A DNA stretch of 21,626 bases, from assembly GCA_024653405.1 (NCBI GenBank), contig JANLGB010000002.1, positions 1-21,626 on the forward strand, read 5' to 3'. Of the stretch, positions 13,657 through 20,484 are shown piece after piece. The stretch comes from Candidatus Saccharicenans sp. (lineage in GTDB: Bacteria; Acidobacteriota; Aminicenantia; Aminicenantales; Saccharicenantaceae). A model generated the notes under the pieces. It did no database searches. It had not been told where the DNA came from and saw nothing but the letters and a program-made list of their open reading frames with translations. The translations under genes were made by a program, and so were the position numbers. Each line of letters starts with the position of its first letter. Position 1 is the first letter of the stretch.

Positions 13657-15447
13657 ATGGGAAATTCAACCGGAGACCAACGGCGGGCGGCCAGAACTGA
13701 TTACTGTGGAGAACTGCGGGCCAAAGATTCCGGCCGGGAAGTAATCCTGGCCGGCTGGGTGCAACGGGTCAGAGATATCGGCAGCCTGGTCTTCGTGGAC
13801 TTAAGGGACAGAAGCGGACTGGTGCAGCTGGTGGTAAGAAGCGACCGGCCGGAACTCCTGGAGCAGGCCAAGAAACTGCGGGGCGAATTTGTCATCCAGG
13901 TCCGGGGCCAGGTCAAGAAACGGGAAGCTGCGGCTGTAAACCCCGAATTGCCCACGGGAGAAGTGGAGGTTGAGATTGAAGATCTGGGTGTCCTGAACCA
14001 AGCCAGAATCCCGCCTTTTGTCATCGCCGACCCACCCCAGGCTTCCGAGGAGCTGCGCTTCAAATTCCGTTATTTAGACCTGCGCCGGCCAGCCATGCAG
14101 AAAAATGTCATCTTGCGGCACCGGGCGGCACTGCTCACCAGGAATTTTCTCAGCCGGAAAGGTTTCCTGGAAATAGAAACCCCCTTCCTGACGAAATCCA
14201 CTCCAGAAGGGGCCCGGGACTACCTGGTGCCCAGCCGTATTCACCACGGGAAATTTTACGCCCTGCCTCAGTCGCCCCAGCTTTTCAAGCAGATTCTGAT
14301 GATTTCCGGTTTTGACCGCTATTTTCAGATTGTCAGGTGCTTTCGCGATGAAGATTTAAGGGCTGACCGCCAGCCGGAGTTCACCCAGGTTGACATCGAA
14401 ATGAGTTTCATCCAGAGGGAAGACCTGTTCGAACTCGTGGAAGAGCTGATGGCTGAATTTTTTGCCCTGGAGGGTTTCGAGGTCAGCCGACCCTTCCCTG
14501 CCCTGAGTTATGACCAGGCCCTCAACCTTTACGGTTCGGATAAGCCGGACTTAAGAGACCCTATAACCATAGAAGAGCTGACCGATATCGGCCGGGCTTC
14601 GGGCTCTGAGCTCCTGGTCAGCCTGATTGAAAAGGGCGGGGTGCTCAAAGGCCTGCTGGTCAAAGGCGGCGGCAGTTTCTCCCGCTCCCGGCTGGATAAA
14701 TTGCAGGAAGAAGCCAGGGCCCTGGGAGCCGGCGGCTTAATCTGGATTAAAAAAGCCGAAAGTGGTCTGAAGAGTTCCCTAAAACTCCAGCCGGATAAGC
14801 TACAGGCTATCTGGCAGGCACTGAAGGCTGAAGACCAGGACCTGGGGTTATTGGTGGCTTCTGACTTTACGACCGCAGTTAAAGTCCTGGGTGAATTCAG
14901 GAAGAATTTCATCCTGGAAAAAATAAAAGAAGGAGGACTGGACGGGAAAAAGCTGGCTTTCTGCTGGGTGACTGACTTCCCGCTTTTTGAATGGAGCGAG
15001 GAGGAAAAGAAAATCGTCTCTATGCACCATCCTTTTACTTCTCCCAACCCGGCTGACCTGGATTATCTGGAGACCGAACCCTTCAAAGTCAAAGCGCTGG
15101 CTTACGACTTAGTGCTCAACGGGTATGAAGTAGGCGGAGGATCGATCAGGATCCACCAACCGGACCTTCAGGCTAAGATATTCAAGATTCTGGGTCTGAC
15201 TCCGGAACAGGCCGAAGAAAAATTCGGCTTTTTCCTGGAAGCCCTGACTTATGGGGCTCCACCCCACGGCGGAATAGCCCTGGGTTTTGACCGCCTGGTA
15301 ATGCTCCTTTGTGGAGAGGATTCCATACGGGAAGTCATCCCCTTCCCCAAGACGACCAGCGCCCTGTGCCTGATGACCGGTTCACCTTCGCCGGTCGACC
15401 CTCGCCAGCTCGAAGAGCTCGGCCTGGAAATCACCAAGAAAAAATAG
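13657..15447 (+). CDS. aspS: Aspartyl-tRNA synthetase, bacterial type
   Basis: A 596-residue class II synthetase. I chose the ATG at 13657 because GGAAG (13647-13651) lies 5 bases before it; the in-frame GTG at 13651 would overlap that site. Order of domains: an OB-fold anticodon-binding domain (about 28-118, VILAGWVQRVRDIGSLVFVD); the catalytic core with FRFKYLDLRR-like FKFRYLDLRRP (136-146), the flipping-loop region TPEGARDYLVPSR (182-194) and motif 2 with CFRDEDLRADRQPEFTQVDI (228-247); the GAD insertion that marks bacterial AspRS (about 285-425); then GYEVGGGSIRIH (489-500) and motif 3 GIALGFDRLVMLL (539-551). The hisS-aspS order is common in bacteria. Whether the enzyme also charges tRNA-Asn cannot be decided here, as gatCAB is not in view. 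Confidence 0.96.
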   Translation: MGNSTGDQRRAARTDYCGELRAKDSGREVILAGWVQRVRDIGSLVFVDLRDRSGLVQLVVRSDRPELLEQAKKLRGEFVIQVRGQVKKREAAAVNPELPTGEVEVEIEDLGVLNQARIPPFVIADPPQASEELRFKFRYLDLRRPAMQKNVILRHRAALLTRNFLSRKGFLEIETPFLTKSTPEGARDYLVPSRIHHGKFYALPQSPQLFKQILMISGFDRYFQIVRCFRDEDLRADRQPEFTQVDIEMSFIQREDLFELVEELMAEFFALEGFEVSRPFPALSYDQALNLYGSDKPDLRDPITIEELTDIGRASGSELLVSLIEKGGVLKGLLVKGGGSFSRSRLDKLQEEARALGAGGLIWIKKAESGLKSSLKLQPDKLQAIWQALKAEDQDLGLLVASDFTTAVKVLGEFRKNFILEKIKEGGLDGKKLAFCWVTDFPLFEWSEEEKKIVSMHHPFTSPNPADLDYLETEPFKVKALAYDLVLNGYEVGGGSIRIHQPDLQAKIFKILGLTPEQAEEKFGFFLEALTYGAPPHGGIALGFDRLVMLLCGEDSIREVIPFPKTTSALCLMTGSPSPVDPRQLEELGLEITKKK

Positions 15448-15481
15448 CGCCCGCCGAAGCATTGGATCTGGCCCCACTCTG

Positions 15482-15511
15482 AGCAGCTGAACAGCTGTTT
15501 TCGTTTAATTT
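15482..15511 (+). terminator. Weak Rho-independent terminator candidate after aspS
   Basis: AGCAGCT (15482-15488) and AGCTGTT (15493-15499) form a 7-bp stem with one G-U around the loop GAAC, followed by a T-rich TTCGTTTAATTTATT. It lies about 35 bases past the aspS stop. The stem is short, so termination may be partial. Confidence 0.4.
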
Positions 15512-15631
15512 ATTCTAAATGAGCGAATGGAAGGCTACTGGCGGCCAGCTTAATTTTAGCCGGGGACTAAACCGCAACACATATTTTTCCTCAAGCCCCG
15601 GGAAAAAACTAAATTGGCAATCCTGGCTTTT

Positions 15632-15665
15632 TTTAAGCCGATAAGGCCATCCGATAAGGCTTAAA
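15632..15665. repeat. Intergenic hairpin with a doubled CCGATAAGGC motif
   Basis: TTTAAGCC (15632-15639) and GGCTTAAA (15658-15665) are perfect complements around an 18-base loop. Within it CCGATAAGGC occurs twice in direct orientation (15638-15647 and 15651-15660). It sits between the convergent aspS and barrel-protein genes and could end transcripts from either side. T7-T8 precedes it on the plus strand. Related GATAAGGCC or GATAGGCC motifs occur at 11160 and 6533. Confidence 0.5.
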
Positions 15666-15683
15666 CCTGCGGCGCTAAATTTC

Positions 15684-16361
15684 TCAGGTCTTTTTCCGGC
15701 CGAACTTCAGCCCGGCGCTTAAAATCAAGGCCCGGCTCTTGATGGTCTCGTAATATTCCAGGGTTCCCTTCCCGAGGCTCAGGTTGCTCAGACCGTGAAA
15801 ATAGCAAATCTCAATGAACGGACTAATTTTCTCCAGCTTGAATTCCAGGCCGACTCCAGCTACCAGTCCAGGATCCAGCTTCCTGGTATCCGGCTTAAGG
15901 TCAGTATCCCACCCGCCGGGAGGAGGTCCGAAAGGCTGTCCCCGATTGCTCAAAATAAAAGCCAGCTCATATCCAGCCAGAAGATAGGGAGCTATTTTCG
16001 TATCCAGCCCTATTTTTACCAATCCGGTCTGGCTCAGCGTGCCGAGCCTGTAAAGATAAGACCCGGTCTTGGTATCCAGGTAATAAATTTCCAGCTCGGA
16101 CCCTTTCTGGAGGTAACCGAGACCCAGGATTAAGCTGAGTGGAGCCCGGGGCACCCTTAATTCCAGGCCGGCCCCCAGTCCGAACCCCGTTCGCCAGGCA
16201 TTCTGATAGCGGAGCTCAGGGATTCCAACTGGCGGGGGCAGGCCCTGGTACCTGCCGCTGGTCAGCCCACCCCAGGCCCTGAAATCGGCCTGGAGGCCAG
16301 CCGGATGGGCAGCAGCAACCAGACCAAGGACCAGAACCAAGAGGAAGATTTCTCGGCGCAT
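15684..16361 (-). CDS. Outer-membrane beta-barrel protein (paralogue of the upstream gene)
   Basis: A 225-residue exported protein. The start is the ATG at 16359-16361, preceded by GGGAGGTGA five bases away; an ATG 27 bases further upstream lacks such a site. Residues 1-25 are a signal peptide (MRREIFLLVLVLG...AGLQA). The mature part alternates polar and hydrophobic residues in short strands with turns, for example GFGLGAGLELRV, LSLILGLGYLQKGSELEIYY, PYLLAGYELAFIL and PGLVAGVGLEFKL. It ends in the strand ALILSAGLKFGRKK. This is the pattern of small PorT/OMP-b-barrel proteins of unknown cargo. It resembles the neighbouring gene block by block (YLQKGSE, LGTLSQTGLVK, KPDTRK, GLVAGVGLE, LILSAGLKF), so the two arose by tandem duplication. 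It follows that gene by 69 bases and probably shares its promoter. Confidence 0.8.
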   Translation of the reverse strand: MRREIFLLVLVLGLVAAAHPAGLQADFRAWGGLTSGRYQGLPPPVGIPELRYQNAWRTGFGLGAGLELRVPRAPLSLILGLGYLQKGSELEIYYLDTKTGSYLYRLGTLSQTGLVKIGLDTKIAPYLLAGYELAFILSNRGQPFGPPPGGWDTDLKPDTRKLDPGLVAGVGLEFKLEKISPFIEICYFHGLSNLSLGKGTLEYYETIKSRALILSAGLKFGRKKT

Positions 16362-16430
16362 CGCCTCACCTCCCAAAAATATCATCATGTAGATAGAAGA
16401 CCCTTATACTTCCTAACTCCCAGGCAGGAG

Positions 16431-17060
16431 TCAGAACCGCCGGAACTTCAAACCAAGAACCAGGATTAAGTCTCTTGGCCTAAGATTCTTATAATCTTCA
16501 ACCTTTCCCAATTTGGTGATTCCATGGTGATACCGGACCTCGGCCCAAATATCGAACTTCTTCAGTTTGGCTTCAATCCCCCCGCCGGCAACCAGGCCCA
16601 GGCCTATCTTGCTGGTGTCAGGTCTGATATCGAGGCCATGCCACTCATGTCTCAGGTTAGGGGATACCTCATAGCCCAAAAGGAAGAACACCGGCCCGCT
16701 GTCAGACGGCTTTACTTTTAGCAATCCAAGGTGGCTCAGGGTTAAAAGCTTAAAATATTCCCTGTATAAGAATTCATCCCAGTAATACCAGGTGACTTCC
16801 TGACCTTTCTGAAGACAGCTCAATTCGGTTATCAGGCTGAGCCCGGAAAAGGCAACAGGAAATTCCAGCCCGGCTCCCAGGCTGAAGCCTTGCTTTTTGC
16901 CGAGTTTATAACCGATTTCCGGAAAGGTATACCAGCCCGGCTGCCCGGCATACCAGGCCCAATCCAGGCCTCCCCAGAGCCTGATGGCCGGTCTGGCTTC
17001 AACAGACAGAGCAGTGGCTGTAATAAATAAAATAAGGAAAAGCAGCGCCCTCTCTTTCAT
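16431..17060 (-). CDS. Outer-membrane beta-barrel protein (first of a tandem pair)
   Basis: A 209-residue exported protein starting at MKERALLFLILF (17058-17060). The longer frame from 17216 crosses a promoter (17080-17108) and a terminator (17171-17212) and is rejected. The signal peptide covers about 1-22 (cleavage near SVEA). The mature chain has barrel-type strands: IRLWGGLDWAWYAG, GFSLGAGLEFPVAFSGLSLI, LGLLKVK, VFFLLGYEVSPNL, GLVAGGGIEAKLKKFDIWAE. It closes with the strand DLILVLGLKFRRF, ending in Phe as outer-membrane proteins often do, which BamA recognises. The function is unknown; such small barrels are often structural or adhesive. The Shine-Dalgarno is modest (AAGGG). Compared with the downstream paralogue it keeps the same turns but has more Trp and Tyr in the strands. 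Confidence 0.8.
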   Translation of the reverse strand: MKERALLFLILFITATALSVEARPAIRLWGGLDWAWYAGQPGWYTFPEIGYKLGKKQGFSLGAGLEFPVAFSGLSLITELSCLQKGQEVTWYYWDEFLYREYFKLLTLSHLGLLKVKPSDSGPVFFLLGYEVSPNLRHEWHGLDIRPDTSKIGLGLVAGGGIEAKLKKFDIWAEVRYHHGITKLGKVEDYKNLRPRDLILVLGLKFRRF

Positions 17061-17079
17061 GTAAGTTTTCCCTTTTTTA

Positions 17080-17108
17080 AATTTAAGAGCGCGGTCTTTC
17101 CCTGTCAA
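17080..17108 (-). promoter_or_regulatory. Promoter for the two barrel-protein genes
   Basis: On the minus strand a perfect TTGACA (17108-17103), a 17-base spacer and TAAATT (17085-17080), 4 of 6. The predicted start near 17073 gives a very short leader with AAGGG as ribosome-binding site, and excludes the longer reading of the 16431-17060 gene. Confidence 0.5.
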
Positions 17109-17170
17109 GGAATGAAAGCCCTGTAACCTATTAAAGACAAGCCCTGTCCTTAACCCAAGGCTCCTCTCGC

Positions 17171-17212
17171 GGCAAAAATAAAGAGGGGCACCCCTCAGGC
17201 TGCCCCTTCTCT
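17171..17212 (-). terminator. Rho-independent terminator of the M16 peptidase operon
   Basis: On the minus strand AGAAGGGGCA pairs with TGCCCCTCT (about 9 bp with one bulge) and is followed by the U-rich tail TTTATTTTTG. It lies about 70 bases past the stop of the non-catalytic M16 gene and separates that operon from the barrel-protein promoter. Confidence 0.75.
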
Positions 17213-17280
17213 TCAATTCTCCCGCAGGTTACACTAAGCCAACTTTTCCCAGGAGATATTCATTCTCCCCCGGGTAAAAC

Positions 17281-18747
17281 TCACTCCACCAGCTGGCCGG
17301 TCAGCGGGTCGAGCAGCTTGACCCGGTGAATCTTACCCAGCTTGTCCACAGGTCCAGGGAACTTGTCAGAGCCCTTGTTGCAGGGTTCAAAGTCGCCGAC
17401 AATCATAATAACCATTTTGTCCGGATGGATGTATTTCCTGGCCACTTCCAGCACTTTCTCTTTGGTCACTGCTTTAATCTTATCCCGGTAGGTGGCGTAA
17501 TAATTCATCGGTTTGCCCTGGAGCTCGAGGTTGGCGAAATTCACCATGGTGCCAATCGGGCTTTGGAAGAAATCGGCGAAGCTTTCCAGGTAGTAATTGA
17601 TGGCCGTTTCCATCTCCGCCTCAGATACAGGTTCCTGCCTGATCCGCTCAAACTCTTTAAGAATCAGAGAAATGGCATAGCCGACGGTTTCCGATTTGGT
17701 CTGTACATAGCCGGAAAAAGTTCCGGGGAAGCCCCAGCGGTAGGTGAAGCGGCTGCCGGTGTTGTAGGCCAGGCCCTCATCCGAGCGGACTTTGGAAGTG
17801 ATTCTGGAGGTAAAACTTCCGCCGCCCAGGATGAAATTCATCACCTGCACCGCAAAATAATCCGGGTTGGTGTCTTCAATTCCCAGATGGCCGACCGAGA
17901 CGTAGCCCTGGTTTATCTTTTTCTGGATGAAGTAGACGCCGGGCTCCGGTTCGGGGAAATTCTTGCTGACCGCCGGGAAGCTCAAACTCTTATTAGCCCA
18001 TTTGGCAGCATACTTATTTATCTTCGTTTTCAACTGGTCACGGCTAAAATCTCCCGCGGCCGCGATGATGATATTCTTCGGGAAAAAGTATTTGCTGTGA
18101 AAAGACTTGAGGTCAGCCGCAGTCAGGCTGTCCACCGTGGCTTTGGTCGCCTGGTAGGTCAATGGGTGCTCGCCGTACAGAACCCTCTGATACTCCCGGT
18201 TCAGCACCTGGCTGGGGTTATCGTTGGCTGTTCTCATCTGCTCTATCAAACGGCCTTTGGCCAGCTTTAAGCTATCCTCCCTGAATCCGGGGTTCATCAG
18301 GACGTCAAAGAAAATCTCCAGTCCCTCATCCAGGTCCTTGCTCAGTACCGACAGGGACAGGGTAGCCGTCCTCTCCCCGACGTTGAAGTTCAGGGTGCCA
18401 CCCAGGAAATCTATCCTTTCCTCAATTTCCGAGCCGCTCCTGGTTTTAGTTCCGCCCTTGATCAAACACTCGGAAAGAAGTGAATCCAGGCCGGCTTTGT
18501 CCTTGGGCACGTACAGCCCGCCGGTGTGGATGATGGCCGTGAGGTTGACTATCGGCAGGGCTCTTTCTTCCCGGACGTAAGCCCGGAGGCCGTTGACCAA
18601 CACCACCCGGAAGTTAGCTGGGTTGGGAGGTTCAAACTTCAGCGGAGGGAACTTCAGGTCTTCCGGCCTGGTCACCTGGGCTGAAACCAGCCCGGTGCTG
18701 CCGAGGAGCAGCAACAAAACCAGAAAAACAACTTTTATTTTTTTCAT
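17281..18747 (-). CDS. M16 family peptidase-like protein, non-catalytic subunit
   Basis: A 488-residue exported protein of the pitrilysin/processing-peptidase family. Residues 1-23 are a signal peptide (MKKIKVVFLVLLLLLG...VSA). The zinc motif HXXEH is replaced by L90-L-S-E93-C94, so both histidine ligands are lost and it cannot hydrolyse by the family mechanism. The C-terminal half keeps the substrate-binding block with Gly-rich loop and Arg/Tyr pair: FILGGGSFTSRI, KVRSDEGLAYNTGS. This pairing, one active and one inactive member, is the known design of mitochondrial processing peptidase and several bacterial M16 heterodimers, in which the inactive chain shapes the cavity. The ATG is 11 bases after the stop of the catalytic gene, and its AAGGAGG overlaps that TAA, so the subunits are coupled. 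It likely works in the periplasm on short peptides or unfolded fragments. Confidence 0.9.
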   Translation of the reverse strand: MKKIKVVFLVLLLLLGSTGLVSAQVTRPEDLKFPPLKFEPPNPANFRVVLVNGLRAYVREERALPIVNLTAIIHTGGLYVPKDKAGLDSLLSECLIKGGTKTRSGSEIEERIDFLGGTLNFNVGERTATLSLSVLSKDLDEGLEIFFDVLMNPGFREDSLKLAKGRLIEQMRTANDNPSQVLNREYQRVLYGEHPLTYQATKATVDSLTAADLKSFHSKYFFPKNIIIAAAGDFSRDQLKTKINKYAAKWANKSLSFPAVSKNFPEPEPGVYFIQKKINQGYVSVGHLGIEDTNPDYFAVQVMNFILGGGSFTSRITSKVRSDEGLAYNTGSRFTYRWGFPGTFSGYVQTKSETVGYAISLILKEFERIRQEPVSEAEMETAINYYLESFADFFQSPIGTMVNFANLELQGKPMNYYATYRDKIKAVTKEKVLEVARKYIHPDKMVIMIVGDFEPCNKGSDKFPGPVDKLGKIHRVKLLDPLTGQLVE

Positions 18748-18758
18748 GGCATCCCTCC

Positions 18759-20246
18759 TTATCTTCTCTGACCGCGGGAATAGACAGCCACCAGGCAGTT
18801 ATCTTTAACAAAATACTTGGTGGCCACCTTTTTCACATCCTCCGCGGTCACCTTCTTCAGGTCTTCCAGGTCGGTCAGAAGCGAGCGCCAGCCGCGGTTG
18901 AGCTCGGCCCGGCCGACCCTCATCGCCAGGAACATCGGCGATTCCAGTCCGCGGATGAACCTGGCCTCGGCCCGATTCTTGGCCTTCTGCAGCTCGGCCG
19001 CCGTTACCCCATCTTTCTTGATTTTATCTATCTCTTCCCAGACGTGCTTTTCCAGGTCTTCCGGTTTAACGCCCTTCTGCACCTTGGGAATTATATTAAA
19101 GGTAAAAGCTCCCACATACCACTGAGGCCTGGCCATAGCCATCGCCCTGATGGCCACATCTTTTTCCTGCACTAGAACCCTGGTCAACCGGCCGGTCTCC
19201 CCCGACAGGATGGCCGACAGGATATTCAGAGCTGGCACCTCGGGGTCTCCCTCCGGCGGTATGTGGAACCACATCTGCAGGTTGGGCATACCCGGCCCCT
19301 CACCGTACATCGTCTTGTGCGAATACTGGGGCGGGACTCCGGTCCTGATGGGCTCGACATCCTGGCCGCGGGGCACCGGGCCAAAATATTTTTCCGCCAG
19401 CTTGATGATTTCTTCCGGCTGGAAATCACCCACATAAATGGCCACGGCGTTGTTGGGGACATAATACCGGTTGTGGAACTCAATCATATCTTTCTTGGTC
19501 ATCTTTTTCAGGTCATCCATCCAGCCGATAACCTGCCAATGATAGGGGGAAGCAACATAGAACGCGGCCCGGACCTGTTCGTTGAAGTAGAAACCGGGAC
19601 TGTTTTCGCTGAGCCGCCGTTCCTCCATGACCACATCTTTTTCAGAATAGAATTCCCGGAAATAGGCGTTCATCATCCGGTCTGCTTCCAGCAGCATCTG
19701 GAGTTCCACCTTGTTCGAAGGCAGGGTGACGTAATAACCGGTGACTTCATCAGAGGTGGAAGCGTTGAGGCCGGTCCCGCCGTTTTTCATGTAGGTTTCC
19801 CAGAGATGGTCTTTGATGATGTATTTCTTTTCGGCCTGGACCAGCTCCTCCACCTGTTTCTGCCATTCAGCAATCTTCTGCTGATCACCATCCCGCTTCC
19901 AGAATTTTTCCCGGTAAATCTTTTCCATAAGCTCGTCAATCTGCCGGTTGAGCGCATCGTCGGCGGCAAAATCGGTCACCCCCATCATCCTGGTCCCCTT
20001 GAACATCATGTGTTCATGGACATGGGCGATGCCGGTAATGCCGGGACGTTCGTTGATAGAGCCTACCTTGTAATAGATGTGGCAGACTACCCGGGGAACG
20101 CCGGGCTTGGGAATCATCAGAATCTTCAGCCCGTTGGCCAGGACATGCTCCTTGACTTCCAGCTTAATCTGGGCCGTAGCCATTGAGCCCAGCGCCAGAA
20201 GAAGGAAGCAGCCGAGCCAGAGAACCGCAATTTTTCTGAGGTTCAT
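18759..20246 (-). CDS. M16 family zinc metallopeptidase, catalytic subunit
   Basis: A 495-residue exported peptidase. Residues 1-25 are a signal peptide (WLGCFLLLALGSMATA). The inverted zinc motif is intact: H75-V-H-E78-H79 in GIAHVHEHMMFKGT. The third ligand should be E208 or E209 in DVVMEERR, about 130 residues further on rather than the usual ~77. The extra length is a charged, probably coiled-coil insertion at about 95-150 (IDELMEKIYREKFW...). The block GLNASTSDEVTGYYVTLP (159-176) corresponds to the NAxTs...tyy family motif. The C-terminal domain carries ILSGETGRLTRVLV. The start has AAGGAGGAGGTGA just upstream. It is the first gene of the operon, divergent from the permease, and likely degrades peptides in the periplasm with its inactive partner. 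Confidence 0.92.
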   Translation of the reverse strand: MNLRKIAVLWLGCFLLLALGSMATAQIKLEVKEHVLANGLKILMIPKPGVPRVVCHIYYKVGSINERPGITGIAHVHEHMMFKGTRMMGVTDFAADDALNRQIDELMEKIYREKFWKRDGDQQKIAEWQKQVEELVQAEKKYIIKDHLWETYMKNGGTGLNASTSDEVTGYYVTLPSNKVELQMLLEADRMMNAYFREFYSEKDVVMEERRLSENSPGFYFNEQVRAAFYVASPYHWQVIGWMDDLKKMTKKDMIEFHNRYYVPNNAVAIYVGDFQPEEIIKLAEKYFGPVPRGQDVEPIRTGVPPQYSHKTMYGEGPGMPNLQMWFHIPPEGDPEVPALNILSAILSGETGRLTRVLVQEKDVAIRAMAMARPQWYVGAFTFNIIPKVQKGVKPEDLEKHVWEEIDKIKKDGVTAAELQKAKNRAEARFIRGLESPMFLAMRVGRAELNRGWRSLLTDLEDLKKVTAEDVKKVATKYFVKDNCLVAVYSRGQRR

Positions 20247-20273
20247 GCCTTCACCTCCTCCTTGAAAGGAAAA

Positions 20274-20285
20274 TTATGGCCATAA
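20274..20285. promoter_or_regulatory. 12-bp palindrome TTATGGCCATAA upstream of the M16 operon
   Basis: A perfect palindrome 28 bases before the catalytic M16 start codon, between the predicted transcription start and the Shine-Dalgarno. It could be an operator or a minor RNA hairpin. A single copy was seen, so chance remains possible. Confidence 0.25.
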
Positions 20286-20392
20286 CCAGTTAATCAAAAA
20301 GCACTTCAAAAAAATAAGATTCAACCTTTATTAGGGACGAAAAAAGACCTTTTCTCTTCCCTTTTTTTGGCTCCTTCTGGTGGCCTATTTCT

Positions 20393-20421
20393 TATTTATT
20401 CTTTATCTTTTTTCTTGTCAA
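20393..20421 (-). promoter_or_regulatory. Possible promoter for the M16 operon, overlapping the permease -35
   Basis: On the minus strand TTGACA (20421-20416) is perfect. TAAATA (20398-20393) follows after 17 bases but matches only 3 of 6. The leader would be about 140 bases. It uses the same seven bases (TTGTCAA on plus) as the permease -35. Confidence 0.4.
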
Positions 20422-20443
20422 ATGAAATCAACATCAGTATTAT
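20415..20443 (+). promoter_or_regulatory. Strong sigma70-like promoter for the amino-acid permease
   Basis: TTGTCA (20415-20420) and TATTAT (20438-20443) are separated by 17 bases, each matching 5 of 6 consensus positions. The predicted start is near 20450, giving a leader of about 35 bases. Confidence 0.65.
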
Positions 20444-20445
20444 TC

Positions 20446-20460
20446 ATCACTTAAAGTGAT
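20446..20460. promoter_or_regulatory. Operator-like palindrome at the permease transcription start
   Basis: ATCACTT and AAGTGAT are perfect 7-base inverted repeats around one central A. The site begins two bases after the -10 box and covers the predicted start. A regulator bound here would block the permease promoter. The regulator is not identifiable in the window. Confidence 0.45.
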
Positions 20461-20484
20461 TTTGGCTGTCCAAGGAGATAGCAG

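Noticed and set aside
17061..17216. Longer N-terminus for the first barrel protein
   Set aside because: It crosses a terminator and a promoter and would bury the signal peptide behind 52 residues.
17326..18270. 314-codon plus-strand frame
   Set aside because: Antisense shadow of the non-catalytic M16 gene, with no signal peptide, domain or ribosome-binding site.
19263..20186. 307-codon plus-strand frame
   Set aside because: Antisense shadow of the catalytic M16 gene, which carries HXXEH and a good ribosome-binding site.
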